A stretch of 64,000 nt of DNA from Setophaga petechia (Eukaryota; Chordata; Aves; Passeriformes; Parulidae). A program made the position numbers and the translations under genes. The notes under the pieces were generated by a model, which was not told where the DNA came from, did no database searches, and saw only the letters and a program-made list of their open reading frames with translations. Location: NCBI GenBank assembly GCA_024362935.1, contig JANCRA010000007.1, positions 8,124,503 through 8,188,502 of the forward strand, in the 5' to 3' direction. Positions 15,201 to 30,200 of the stretch are shown here, in pieces. The number at the start of each line of letters is the position of its first letter. The first letter of the stretch is position 1.

Positions 15201-18200
15201 TGGCTCATTAGCCAAGCCCAGCAAAATTTATCTTGGAGTGACAGGGTATGGGAAATGAGCATGTCAGAGTCTAGTGCTGTGGTACAGTTATTCTGATGAG
15301 CCATTCTTCTCTTCCATAGGCAAAAATTGTGCCTAATTTAATGTGTGGCTTATCCCTAATTTGAATTTAGCATCCACTTTACAATGCCTTTCTTCCTCAT
15401 CATACCATCCCCAAAGCTTTAGTTTTCCTCCGTCCTTTCATCTTTAACCATTTTCCCTTTTTCTACTCTTTTCCCTGGCAAGCACAATAATCCAATACCC
15501 TTCTTCCTGAACTTCTCTGTTCCTTTCTCCATCTATGCACCGTGACAGAGTGCTGCCCTTATGAGGAGAAGATGCAGACTGGGACTGAGATGACTTTCAG
15601 CTTTTATTTTTCAGCTCTCTTTTTGCCTTCTCTTGGCACCCTGCTGCCGTCCATTCCACTGAAAGCAATATGTGCCCATTTCTGAGGAAAAGGCTTGGAA
15701 ACTGCATTTGTTATTTTATATAATGTAATATGAGCTTCATTTCAAGGAGTTCTGTTTTAGCAGATATGCAGGATTTAGCATGTAGTATTTAGGATTTATT
15801 AGGTGCTCATGTGGCAGTGGTACATGTTTTACATGGCAGTGTCATGCAGGAAGTCTAAGGGAGAGGATTATGTTTGTTTTTCCTGAAGCACTTTATCTTC
15901 AAAGTGAAAATTCAATGACCATGTTCTTCCTTTATTGATTGTGGCACTGTGTTTCCTGGGTGTCATTTTCAAATACCTTAATATCCAACATCTGAGCTGA
16001 ATCTGAATTGAATTTTGAAGGTTACAGAACCTTTTCCACATGAAACTAGTGCTGTGCATCTCTTGCTGCCAGCTTCCTATTGAAGCTCTGTTATAATCAT
16101 TGGTGAGCCCCATGTATTTATTCCCTGCTCATACCTGCATTGCTCTGCATCTCTTCCTTTTTAGACCAGCCCTGCTGCCCTGTGGGTGCAGGGAGGAGCC
16201 CAGCCAGGTGAATGCTTTGTGCCTTTAGGTAGATTTTATTGGGCTGGTAATCTGAGATGCAAATGGTACTTATGATGCTTTGATACAAAAATACAAAATG
16301 GTTTATGCAGCTTGGGTCTCATCCCCCCCGACCTTGTCTCTTATTCAAGTGCAAATGTGTGCACATTTGTCAGTTACTTGAAAATGAGGGCTAATAAATT
16401 TCTGAAAGACAGGAAGTTCTTGACTAAACAGTCATTGCAATCTGTACCAAAAACTGGTCCTACCTCCATCAGAGTTTTGGTATTTGTGTGCTGATCAGTT
16501 ATTCTTTATATCCATTTATCTATTTTCCGCCTATCTGTCTCTTTTTAGAGTTACAAAATTGTATCAGGCAATAGATACTGCATTTTTATTTTTAGTAGTG
16601 GGCTCCCTGGGTACACATATTGGAAGGAATAAAAAGATATGAAATGCATGACTCTAAAGTTATATGCTTCAGTTTTCCCTTGATCTGAAAAAAAACAGCT
16701 TGTCAGTAAGGTTTAGGGTAAATGCTGCAACAAAGGCCATATTTCATGTGCATGTTGCTTTCGTTCACACTGGGAAATGGGATAAAACCCAAACAATAAC
16801 AGCTGTTCTGAGTTATGAACACACATCCTGCTCTTCTGTTTGTTAAAGATTTTATGTGCATTTAAGGAAAAGGAGCAAATGTCTGTGAAATAAAACTCAA
16901 ACTCCTATTTCTGTGGATTGTCCTTTCCTGAAAAGATTTTTTTTCCCCCAAATTTTAAAATTTACTTCAGAATCCTCCTCTTTGTAGCAGTACTTAAAAA
17001 AAAGATTGCCTAAAGGTCAGATACATTGGTTCATACAGCTTGTTAACATTGTATTTGAGTTTGACAGAATTTTTAGGACTAATGGCATAATTACTCACAG
17101 AGTTGGGGAGGCAGAGAAAAGTGATTTATCACCCTGCTGAATGAGCAGCTCTCAGTGAAGTGCTCTCTGTTGGCAGAACGGTTACACACCCCTGCACATA
17201 GCTGCCAAGAAGAACCAGATGGACATAGCCACCACGCTGCTGGAGTACGGCGCGGACGCCAACGCCGTCACGCGGCAGGGCATCGCCCCGCTGCACCTCG
17301 CCTCGCAGGACGGCCACGTGGACATGGTGTCCCTGCTGCTCGCCAGGAACGCCAACGTCAACCTCAGCAACAAGGTGGGTGTCCCCCAGCCCGGGGCTGA
17401 GGCTGGGTATCATGGGTATGTCTATGGATGAGGAGGAGAGGGCCCTGCAGTTACGTTTTGCCCCCTGAAAGCCGCTGCAGGTGTCTGAATGCGCATCGTC
17501 GTCTCTGCTAGCAAAAAGCAGCGTGCCATGTCACACTGAAGGAGCCTTTGTAGTACCCAAGGTCTGGTGATAGCTCATGCTGCAGTGGAATTTATCAATC
17601 CAGCATTAATTTATGCTGGTTTTGTTCAGAGAGAAAAGATCTTCCCCACAGGGGAGCTGTGGGGCTGGCACCCGTCATTTATCAGCCTCTAGGAATATGC
17701 CTGCCCATTTTTTAAGTGTTACATATGTAAAAGCAATTGTAATTTCCTTTTTATTTTTTTCTGTTTCTAATTTATTGTAATTGTAATTTCCTCTTTTTTT
17801 TTATTTTTTTATTTGTGACATTTTTAGCACTATAATATTTTATAACAAAAAATGTAACATGTACCAGAGAACGGTAGCAAGTATTACCACCTCCTGGTAA
17901 CAGCTGACTTGTTCAGGATGGTGACTTTTTTAGTGGGATAATAACAGCAACTTTTTCTGAGATTTTGTTCTCTAATATAAGTGATTCTTCCTCCCCAGGG
18001 TATGTTCCTTAGCCCACAGTGACTTTTGGTGTCATTTCTCCTGGTGGTAGAAAAGGAAAGTTGATGTATTTTAGTTTATGTGTGAATTCATAGGCCATTA
18101 ATTCTGCTCTATAGTAATGTTTCTAGGAAATGTGCAGCTTTAATTCTTTAAATGCCCCACTAGACATTGTTATTTGACATTGTCAAGTGCAGTTTCGGAA

Positions 18201-21200
18201 TGGATTTGTGTGGCTAGATTAGGCTATAGAAATTTTTATTCATGGAAAATATTTCTTATTCTCAGCAGGTAGGAAGAGTGAGTATCCTCTGAGGCAGTGG
18301 GTGTTCTTCACAGGGCTGCTGTGTTTTCCTGCTTCTAACTTTCCAATTTGATTATCTGTGGATCCTCCTTCAGAAAGCTTCTCTTGCAGATGTGGATTTT
18401 TATTTTTTTTCCCCCATAAGTCTCAGTTGTGTGGGGGCTTATGCAGTATCCCCACAGGGAAATTCGCCATGTACATGTTCTGCATCTATTGGCTATCCCA
18501 GTTTGCTGCTGAGGATAATACAGGGAGCATGATTGAAGTGCTTGGCACATTGATTCAGTGCCACCAGAGGTTAATTACCTGCAGCATCCAGCAATCTGTT
18601 CAGCTGTAATCTCCAGTTTCTCATTGTGCTGATAACACCACCTTTGGGGAATAGTTCCCCTCCGTGCTCTCTCAGGGATGCACATTTCCTCAGAGCACAG
18701 CACCTCAACGTTCAAAGCCAGATGTTTAAAGCCCACTGACTTCTGGGTTTTGCAGCTTTGCAATGGGAGTAAAAAGAGCATTTATTTCTTCAGGACCCAC
18801 AGGATGGTTTGGAGCTGCATACTCAGAGCACTTAGTAAATCTTTTTAGAAGGTTTGACCATTAATATCCAGGCTCCATTAGGTAGTTTACAGTTGGTTAC
18901 TGTCACGTATTTGTGTCAGTGACCCACCTAAGCTGTGTTGTCATCAGGATTGCATCTTGGAGTGAAATGCAGTGGGGTCATCTCAGAATAACTGGCCTTG
19001 GTAGGGAGTGCACCATAGATATGGGTTTGGGTTCAAGGGTAGGAAACTTAGTGAGTGTTCCTGCCTGATGTGACAACTGCTACCACTTGCTCTTCTGTCC
19101 TTGGTGCTGTTCCTGGAGGAACAGGAGAGAAAATTACCCATACTTTGCAAGGAAGAGATACTCTGTCTCATTCCTAATAACATCTCCTCAGCAGATTCTC
19201 TCTCCTTTCCCTGTTATCTTCTACCCCTTTTATGTGGCAGAAGGTTGCATAGTTTTCTGAGGTTCTAAGAATATTTAGATCTTGAGTTTTAAATAAGAAA
19301 AATTACTATCAGTATGTGTTTTCCGTCAAGTCTGTATATTCCCTGAGCAGAGAGAAATGGGCCTGATCTCAGAGAAATGCAGTTTTATTCTTTTTTATTT
19401 GTGTCTGAAAATGGTCAAGTAGAGGAGTAAAAGGTAAGGATAAAACTGAATGATTGCAAAAAACTTGCAGAAGTGTAAACAATGATTCAATATTGCTTTT
19501 AAAGTCTGACTCATTATAGGGAAGTAAATTAGGAGATAAAAAATACTGTGTGACTTTTCCTTAAAGTGCTCTAATTTGGTATTCCACATGTAACACTGCA
19601 TGGAGAAATGTTCCTTGTCTTAAACATGATCTTCCTGGGTTTTGAATTGTACTTTCCTGCTGATCAACAGTGTGATAACAAAGCACCTTACACTGTGAAA
19701 GTGGAATGTGTAACTTCCTTAAGGATGTTTACAGTTTTATTGATGCCTGAATTTGCATTTTAGTAGTCATGTGCCTCCTCTGGAGATTGTTACTTGTTGT
19801 TTCTGGTTTCCAGAGTGGACTGACGCCCCTCCACCTGGCTGCCCAAGAGGACAGGGTCAATGTAGCAGAGGTTCTGGTTAACCAGGGAGCTGCTGTTGAT
19901 GCACAGACAAAGGTATGAACATCACTGTCACATCAAACATTTCCTTCCTGGGAGCCATGAGCCTCCAGACAGGGCTAGGAATTGATTTCAGGGTGAAATT
20001 GAAATCACAGCAGGGAAACATTCCTTGTAATAAATTATTGCAGAATATATTCTGAAAACTGAAGATATATAAGCTTGGGTGTTTAATGTCAAGCCCAGCC
20101 TTTGAGCAGTAAGCATATTTCTTGCCAAATATTTAGATCAATAGAGGTTTAAATTGTGTCCTATTACTGTGCTTCACTGAAGGTAAGTGGGATTGATCTA
20201 GTTATTGAGTAAGGGAACTGTTATCTAATGTGAAATACACATATGCAGTGGTGGTCCACTTCAAATTTACTTGCCTAAAAATAATTTTGCCTAAATATTT
20301 GGGCTCCTAAGTAAGAGACCTGGATTTTCAAAGTGCTTGGGGATGGCTTTTGAGACCCCCAGCAATGACACCTCCCACTTAAAAATATTGCGTTTTAAGA
20401 TCCATGTCCTGGAGCAAAGACCCTTTGCAGAAGAGGTTTTATGCTCCCTAATGGTGTACAGTGCTCAGAATTTAAATATAATGATCTCAGTGTTGATTGC
20501 ACTTACATTCCTCATGCATTGTCTAGATCTTGGAGGCATTCCTTTAGCTGGGCAAGAAATCAGTTGAGATCAGATACTTGGACTGTAGTGGATCAAATGA
20601 ACCAGGTAAATGAAGCAGGTCTCACAGTCTGACCTGCACTCTTCTGCAGAGGAGTTGCTTTCACAGCTCTGTGCTAGGTGTATGCCACAAGTTGGGTGCT
20701 GTGCTTGCATCCCAGGAATGTTCAGGTGTGTCAGACTGCCCAACAATATTATCATATTACACTGAAAGGCCTGAGTCCATCATCATGTCTGGCTGCAGCT
20801 CAGCTGATTATGATCTGTGGCAGAGGGAAAAGTCATTGTTATCTGATTTCTCTACAGTGTAATTCCAACTGTACTGACTGCTGATTTCAGTAACATATCC
20901 TGATGTAAACCTGAAAGAGTTTTGCTAAAATCTCAGGAGCTTCTCCAGGTTTATACTTTTGTAACATATCCTCAGTCTGTATTTTAAAGAAGAATCAGTC
21001 AGTGTTCTTATCTGTCAGATCACCCAGTAACAAGTGAGATCTGCTCTGGTTCATTCTTTGCACAGTTTCCTCAGATGAGTGTGGTTGCCTTCCTAGAGGT
21101 AGTTTCTACCTGGTGTTGGTTTCAGTAGCAGGACATTGCAGAACCTGTTCTTTTGACTTGGCCAGAGCTGAATCACCTCCCAAGCCATACAACTCATCTG

Positions 21201-24200
21201 AGTGTTTGCCTTTGGCTCTCTGTGCAGTGCTCTTGGCTGTCCCACAAATAGCAAGCAGTCTGAGGAGACATTTATACTGACAGGCGCAGGCAGACACACG
21301 TGTTTGCTCTGCTGGCTCTCCAGTGTCCAAACAGGATCCTAATCTGGGCTGCAGTGGCCTTTTAGTCACATTAGGGTGGTGGAAACCTCTGAGCTACTGT
21401 CACAGCTGAGAGGCAGGCAGGGCATGTCCCAGGGACAGCCTGGTGCAGCTGCAGGAGCTCTGCACTCAGCTTCAGAAAATGCAGTCATATTTGACTACGT
21501 GCAACAGGGTCAGTAATAGTTATATAATTTTAAAGAAGACAAAAGTAAATCTCATGTTGTTCACCCTCATTCCTCAGTTATATGTGTAACTAGTGTGAAT
21601 AAAGAATAGTTTCCCAGTACACGTTTGTTTGCATGGGACTGCCCCATAATTGTGAGGAAGTGGCTCATGGACTCACAAGTCAGGTGAAGTCAGGTTGTAT
21701 TTAAGCAGGACTGCTTTGGGTGGTCAGAAGTCACTTGTCTGGGGAAATTCTCCATCCTGTAGGCTTCTGTGGGGAAGAGCATCTGCAACATTTTGTCCTC
21801 CTGTTCCCCCTACTAGTTAGTCCTCGTAGTTATTCCTCCCTGCTGTAGGGCACTGCCTGCTCCTTGGGAAGAGGGTGCCCACATGCCTGGCAGGACTCTG
21901 TTAGAGTGGAATGAGCTCGATGCTCATGCACTGCCATGTGCTTGGTGCCTTTCCACGGGCTTCTGCAGGGTCCCATCTGCTGGGTTTGTGCAGCAGTGAG
22001 CCCTGCAGGCTCCACAGAGTCAGCCACGTGGAGCGGTCTGCCAGATATAAGCATATATTCTGGGATATAAGGAAAGGGCCAATGCAGTACTGGGTGTTTT
22101 AGCAGGGAATTGTTTCTGGATAAACTGATGATCACCCTAAGTTCCTTCCTGAAAAAGTCTGGATTTCTACTGTGAAGGAAAATTGTTATGCTGTAAGAAA
22201 GGCCATACTTTGACCTCATACTCTAAACAGTGAAGGTTAGATGATTGCCCTGTAAAATAGCAGCCCTGCAGTTACAAGCTCTCCCATTTAGATGGATTAA
22301 CTGTACGTTCTGCCTCTAAAACCAGAGGCATTGGGGGACAAGATAAGCAACAGCTGAGTTGGCTTTGGAGGCACTGTTGCTATGCTTGCATGTTTGCACA
22401 ATCCTGTCCAGCATGTCCAGTTGGGATTCATTCCTTTGGACACACAGCAGCAGAGATGTGGCCATCCGTGCCTTAGAAATCAGTGAAGCAGCACAGCTCA
22501 GAGTGACATTTTATTGGGGATCTCTGCTACCAGCAGTGTCACCACTAACCTTCTGTTTTCTTCCCTCCATTTCACATCCATGTGCTTCTCTTACCTCAGA
22601 TTTCGGGGCATGGATGACTGTTCAGCAGTGCTTTTTTTGGTTGGTTTTATTTCTTTATTTTCCCTCCTTACCCTATTTCGCATTTTCCCAGGATAAGCAA
22701 GCACAGATTGTGTTACTCCAGCCCAGTACCTGTCAATAGGGGGAGAACACTCCATGTCATTTAACTTAATATCACTAGGTCATTGAACTCTTGAGTAGGG
22801 ACCAATGAACTATAATCTTCCTCATCTTTAGTCACCATTTATATATAACTTACCCTCCCTGGGGAAATATCTAGAGTCTGCAGCTCTGACACATGGGAGT
22901 TCTGACCCTGCTCACAGTCTGGGGAGTCTTCAGGTGGTTAAAGGAGAAGATGGGGCAGAAACACATTTTGCATCTTGAAGCTGTATCAAGGAAGAAAATA
23001 AATCCATCAGAAAATCACTAGTACAGGGGATTAGTCTGTATGATTAGGATCAGTTCTGGCTGTTATGAGCATTTTCAGAATTGCTCTCAGAAGTGAACAA
23101 TTGCATATGTGGGTCTCTCTTGGGGTAGTTTCCCTCCCAATAAATTTTTTCCTGACCTTTGTAGTAGAAAAAAGCATGAAAGAAAGAATAGCTTCTGGTT
23201 ATGAAGTGCATTTATTAATAGTGTTGTGGGATCCTTCTGGTTTTGCTGCATCAATTAACTAAATAGCCTCTAATCCCAGAGCTGCAGGAGTCTAAATCAA
23301 TGCTGAAGTGTAAACAACACTGGTGCAGCAGGCCATAACCAGTGCTTGAGAGGCCATAAGGCTGCTTCTACAACTTGAAAATGAAGTTTTGTTAGGTGGT
23401 TTAAACTCAGCCATGTTAGATGATACACTTCAGGTGGAAAAGTTTGACATGCTTCAAAATCCTCCACATTTAGAAAGCTTCAATATTTGAATCTAGTGTT
23501 CACAGAAGGCATGTTAGTGTCCTGCAGCAAAGGCAGCAGCTCTTGTTTATTCTGACATTGCATTTGTTTGCCTGAATTTAGGTATGCTAAAGAGTTTTTG
23601 GTGCTGAAAATGTGCTGTGCAGTATCGTGCTTAACACAAGGCATGTTCATCCATTCACAGTAATATTGGGAGTTGAAAATCAGTCTGGAGCCATGGCTGT
23701 GAGCAGATATCCCCTCTCTGGTGGTCATGCTGAGTGTCAAAAGCTGTCCTGGTACATGTGATGTTGCTTTTGTTTCAGGGCTTTTGTGCTGCTAGTTGGC
23801 ACGAGTAAATATTGTTTCATGGCTCAGCAGGTCCCCACATGTCATTTTTCCACTGTTTATCCCATTGGAGAGTGTGGCTGTAGGATACAGCAGTACTGTG
23901 ATGGACTGGCAGAGCAAGGCTGAGAGCAAAGTGCAGCTTCAGTCAAGGATGAAAGGCAGGGTTTGCAGTTTTATTTCAGTGCAGGCTTTTTAGTCAATCT
24001 CTACACTGCTCTTGGTGTTGGGGGAACTGATGGTCTCCCAGTCCCTGGCTGATGACTGTCTGGGAAACAAAACCAGTATTAAAATGCCTTTTGTTTCTAA
24101 AACTGTAGTTTGGTAGGAGACAATGGTGGCTGAGAGGTCATGATGTTCTTTTGCAGGCTGAGCTGGGATTTTTATTTCAGATTTATTCAGGTCTGCGTGC

Positions 24201-27200
24201 TTTGTTCTGACAGGAGCCCCATAGCAGCCTGAGATCATAACAGTGATCCAGCTTTTCCATTGGAATATCTAATTCTCAGATGCAGGAAGAGATAAGAAGG
24301 AGGCAGGGAGGGAGAGAGGGAGTGAAGTGCTATTTAGAAAAATCACTTTCCTACAGCACACTCAAATTCAGGTGTCTTCAGTATATCTTCATGGTGCATT
24401 ATCTGTCTCTCCTTGGCTCTCTGTACGTGCTCAGTTGTTATCAAGAAGTTTGTCTAAATTTCCAGCCTGATAATGTGCAATAATGAGCCTTTGCAAGGTA
24501 CTGCAACATGTTAGGTCCTGATTCAGCAAGGCAGGGAAGTGTCTGTGTGTGTACACCTAGGTTGGCCTGTTTCATTCAGTCAGGCCTTTGTGATCTTTGG
24601 ATCTAAAGCAATTTCTAGCCCTGTAAACAACAATACTGTAGCTTCATTGTCTGACATTTACAGCAGAAAAACAAAAACTGAGCAGCTTGAGAGTCAGCAT
24701 GACTAGAAAGATGCAGTAATTCAAGCTGTTAAGATTTATGGTTATTGCCAGTGGAGGATATTAAAGTAATTCACTGACATGATATACAAGACTTGTGATA
24801 ATTCCCCTCAAAAGTAAAAATTGAAGGGCGAGAGAATAAGGGATTCTTTATGTGTTCCATTAGAAATTAAAAGTTCAGTATTTCTGATTTTCTTTTTTCT
24901 TGGCACTTATTCTTGTAGCTTTTGATAAACCCTTCCCAGCTGCTAACTCCCCTGGTGGTGCTCATTCTTTTAAACAGCCAGAAGGTGATGTCTGCTAGAG
25001 CTGTGTTAAACAAAAGGACTGGTTTTCATGGAAGTAACTCTTTCAATATTAGGCTGCCTCCAAAATCCCTTAGTACTTTGCCAGTGATTATAACTAAGGC
25101 TGTATGGCTGTGCAGAAATTTATATAATTGTGAGCTGGGTTTTGTTGTTCTGTTTCTTCTTTTGGTTTTTGGGGTTTTTTAAATGGGGTTCTTATTGTTT
25201 TGGGGTTTTGTCTGTTTGTGGGTGGGTTAATTATTAATATCTTTTGAAGCAAAATATTTTAGCCTCCCAGGCACCTTTCTATAGACAATGAAAGTAGCAG
25301 GCTCGAGTAGCCTTGAGAATTGTTGCTTTTATTGTTAATTTAATTGTGTAATTGCAGGATCTGCCAGTTGGAGTGTTTCAGAGCAGTCAATAGAATACTT
25401 TGGTTCACGTGGGGATCTTGGGGTACAATTGCTGTGCCTTCCTGAGCTGGCAGGAACTGAGTGCAGGGACCTGAGCTCTCACTGAGAAGTTAAGGATATG
25501 CTCCCCAGGTTTCAGGCACTGAGAGGGCATTTTGCTGGCCAGTTTTACTCTGGCCATGCCCTCACTGCCTGTGCTGCTGGCTGGGAGCAGGAGGATGTCC
25601 TGTGCTGAGGGCCAGCCAGCCGTGACACAGTGTCACATCTCTGTCCTTCTGCTGTCAGCGGCTGCAGGCCCAAACAGGACCTGACACAAGGTGACCACAG
25701 GCTACAGCAAACTTAAAAGGGGCTCCCAGGACCCTCCAAGGACCTCAGGCAGGGGACTGGTGCTTTGCCACCAGGCTCTGCAGGTGCCCACAAGGCTGCT
25801 GGGGACACGTGCGGTGCCCGTGGCAGGAGCTGCCTTTCAGTGCACGCCCCTCCAGCTGCCACACACAACATCAGAGCTTCAGAGGAGCCTCCTTCAGATC
25901 CAGCTGGATTGTGACCCTGGAAATGTCATGATTTCCACTGTTAATTGGGAGGAGAAGGAGGAAAAGCTTTCACTTAGTCTCAGATTTAAACAGCAGACTG
26001 GTCAAGAGTGACAGAGAGCATCAGTAATTGCTCCTCCTGCCATTTTTGTAGGCACCACGTGCAAGTCTCTGTGTGTACCATCTCTAGAAGGAAACTGTCA
26101 TTGCACCACAGTGAATATGGGGGGTTTGAGAACTCCTTTCTCAGTATTCATTGTTACAGGCTGCAGAGGAGCCTTTACAGATCACTTCAAAGGGAAAGCT
26201 GAGATCAGCTGCTCTGGGGGCTCTGATATGCTCCAGATTTTAATGTTTTAGGGTTATTCACAGGGGGTTCTTGGCAGGCGGTCCTTGACTTTGGATTTCA
26301 TCTCTCCAGTTGTTTTATGCTGACTTTTTTTTTTGACCTTGCTGGTCATGTTAAGAGGCCTGTATATTGAAGAGGGAGAAGGGAATTAAGATTTCGTAGG
26401 ACAAGGTCTCACAGCCTTATTTTTTTACTGTTTTTTGAACTGTTTTGATAGCTTGGCCATCCTTTAATCTGAGTTTTTCTTTGGCCCATGTAAAGGCAGG
26501 GGCTGTAGAGGCTGTGTTTGAGGTACATGACTGTGAGTCATCATTCTGCTGAGCAATCAAGGCTCTGGACAGCCCAGGGAGCCCTGTCAGAGAGTCAGAC
26601 TCCAGGCACTCTTAGGAACAGGAAGTTATTTGGCCAACCCTAGACTAACAATATCTGTAAGATGAGGTCCATGTGTTCAGTTCTTGATGATGTTTAAGCT
26701 ACTGCTCCAGCTCTTACCACTGTGGGTTGTTATTCTGTGCAGGAAAAGTTCCTTGTAGTCATTTGGCATCTGATCCAATGTTCACATAAGTCAGCAGAAA
26801 GTTTCATTCTGCTGATGCCAATGGAATTTCAGTTCAGTGCTGTTTCTGGTACTGATTAACTCATCCTGGTTGTCAAAGTTAGTAGTTCCTTTAGATGGCA
26901 AAGGGTATATCATTAACTGGAAATGAATGGCGCACACGAATTTTAGGTAATTGTCACAGCTACCATCTCCTAGCCTGTGTTAATACAACTAAAATTAGGT
27001 AACCTTGTGTGAGCTACTTCATAGTCCAAGGGGAATGGTCAGCAACCTGCAACACCACCTAGAGACAAACACATGTCTGTGTGTTCAGATGGGATCCACC
27101 TGAAGGCACTGAGGGAAGCTGGTGGAAGTACCCACTGAGCACTTTAGGTGACTTTCATAAGAAATGTGGTTTTTCCCAAGGCCTGGAGGATTTTCCACAT

Positions 27201-30200
27201 AGTCCAAAGAAATAAAGCTTAATGGGATTTTTCCTGTTTCATGCCTGTTTGCTTTTTTTAATTTTTTTTGTTGTTGTTTTAAATCAGGGCACGTGTGGGA
27301 TATCCCCATTTACTAACTGCTGATGTTCATTCTAGATGGGATACACTCCTTTGCACGTTGGCTGCCACTACGGAAACATAAAAATCGTCAACTTCCTTCT
27401 GCAGCATTCTGCAAAAGTCAACGCCAAAACGAAGGTGAGTGCCCCAGCTCTCCCTGGGGGTGCTGCCCTGCTGTGTGTGTGTGTGTGCTGTGCCCACCTC
27501 AGCGTTGATTTTCTCCCTCCCTGTGCCTGCAGAACGGGTACACGCCGCTGCACCAGGCGGCGCAGCAGGGGCACACGCACATCATCAACGTCCTGCTCCA
27601 GCACGGCGCCGCGCCCAACGAGCTCACTGTGGTAAGTGCTGGCTGGAAAGTGGGCCTGGTGGGACAGGAAAAGAGCAGAGGAAGCCTGTTTCCATCACCA
27701 CCACATCCTCTGCACCATCATCTCTCCCAGAGAGATTTGATGAGAGAGAGAGAGCAACAAACATCTGAAAACCTTCCCATTTTCATTCCATTTCATCCCA
27801 CTTATATATCCTACCACCCCGATATTTATTTCCATCAGAAAGCATAAACAGTTTTTATTTTATTTTGCATTCTTCTGTAATTAACCAGCAGTTCCTACTT
27901 TTCTCCTTGCTAACATTCAACTTGTGTTATGAATGTTTCAATTGCTAGAATGGAAACACTGCCCTGGCCATTGCTAAGCGACTTGGCTACATTTCAGTTG
28001 TTGACACGCTGAAGGTGGTGACAGAGGAGACCATGACTACAATTGTAAGTACAGCTCACTTCAGATGGGAATGGAAGAATTTTTCCAAAGCCAGAGTATG
28101 ACTATAAGTAAATTTTCTGTAGTTACATGACTACCAAGATTCCAGTCACCTATTTCTTTTTAGCAATATAAAGTTGATATTAAGTGAAACATGAGCTGTC
28201 TATTTCTAAGGTAGTAGACACTGTGAGGACTGACCAGAAAAAGGACTGGTCACAACTGCAAAGTTTCTCCACAAAATGTTTGTCCACACATCTTGTTGTT
28301 TAGGAAACAATTTTGCTGCTGAAAAGATGTTCCTACAGGCTTGTGTAAACAGAAGCTGCCTGAGGGCATTTCCCAACCATCTGATGCTTAATGGCTTGAA
28401 TTTGACCTAAGAGAATTCCAGTATTTTAAAAAATGGTTGGAATTTGCTTGAAAGCTCCTCATTGTGTGGTTTCTGGCCCCTTCCATGGGATGGTGAAAGG
28501 CTGTATTCTGCAAGCAGCCACAGCCAGCCCCTGCAACCCCAAACACCCATTCCCTGATGTGGATGTGAACTCCAGCTTGTCTGTCCTCCCTCTCAGGAAG
28601 CATTAGCCAGGACACACTGAAGGGACTGACAGTGGTCTAAACATTACCTGCTGTCAGAAACATTCACAGAATCCAGAATATTTCTCAGAAGGATCTTTTG
28701 TTCACAAATGCTTTGCCAAATTGCTCTCTGAAGAAGTTTTCTGAGGCAAGGTACCTCCATGCATTACCACAGTAATAAAACCTGAATTGGGTCTGAAGAA
28801 CATAAATTCAGAATATTGGCTTTCAGCAACTATTTTTCTGATAAAATAGATAAAATGCACATGTATGTGTTTTTAGATATACTGGGGTGGAAAGCAGTTA
28901 CTGCGTGTGTTCCATGTTTTGTCATTGCCCCTTTGTGTGGTCTCTGTGCAAGCAGGTGGTTGCAATATGATGAGCTTTTGGGATGACAGGCAGATTTTAG
29001 TTCTGTTACTGCATGCACCTTTTCTTCCTATGACTTTCCTGGCTGTGGTTTCAGCAGTTCACAGAAAATCCACCACATAAAAGATAAATTTCAGAACAAT
29101 AAGATATAAAGGAATATGCTAGAAAGTAATGCTGATTTTTGTTTCCTTACACAATTTCTGTATATTTTCTCAGGAATAAATTTCTCTTTAGAAAGATTAT
29201 GAAACATTTTTCCACGCAGAAGAATTTGATGGAGAATATTATACAGGATAGCAAAACTTGAATGACTACCTACTATTCAGTTAGGTAGCTGCAGGAAAAC
29301 CACATATTTATGCTAAAATATCTCAATATCACAAGGCTGTTCTTGGCTTTCAAAACCAAGATGCTGGGAATGTTTGTCCTGCATAAGGTGACTGACCATT
29401 TATCTTCTGTAGATGAAGAGTAGAGAGATGGTGGGTCAGGCTCTGAATTGTGCTGGAGGAAATGTTAGATGCTGAAAGACCTATACAACCTCAAATACCT
29501 ACTCTCGAGAGAAGCCCAGAAACAATTTCCATTAAAATCAGAATATGCTACATATCAGTAGCATATTTTGGGATCTTTGAAGTCTGCACGTGAAATCTGA
29601 TTTACAGTTGAGGATTTTAAAAATTCAGTTTGACTGCTGCAACTTACATTTTGAGGCTTGTGGCTAAACAATCCCAAAGCTAAATTTGAAGGCATCAGAG
29701 ATTAATGTAGCTAATTTTACTATAAGTTATACACAAACACCAATATAAAAATTAATCCAGTAGAACCTGGAAAAAAGTCCAGTGATTTTGCTGGTTTAAC
29801 AATGTTTTTAAAAGCTTTGCAATTCCCACAAAATGAATTGCACTAGGATTTTCTGTAGGTTTTGTAATGTTTGAGCATGGAGGAACTCTTCTGCCTATAT
29901 AAAGTGATAGCAGTAGCCTGAGAAACATGAAATGCCAAGTGAGTACTCATAAGGCCAGAGGAAAACTAAAATCTTTTAAAATAAGTGAAAATGGAAAGGC
30001 AATTTTGTCCTCCTGAACTTCTTAATGATTTCTTATTTGCACATGAAGCATGAGAAGTAATGGTGGTTAACAAAATACAATCGAAAATCCCCATAAAGAT
30101 GAGAGTGGGTTTTTGTTTGAGGTTAGGTTTGGTGGGGTTTTTTGGTTGTTTTTTTGGTGTTTGTTGGTTTTTTTGAGTTTGTGTGTGTGTGTGTGTGTGT

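Noticed and set aside
18252..18274. CAG|GTAGGA in intron after a pyrimidine tract, resembling a recursive splice site
   Set aside because: The intron is only 2.4 kb and one such match is expected by chance; no supporting context.
27336..27338. ATG at the start of the repeat-22 exon as an internal translation start
   Set aside because: Directly preceded by a canonical acceptor and in frame with upstream repeats; Met is the normal first residue of this repeat in ankyrin-G.
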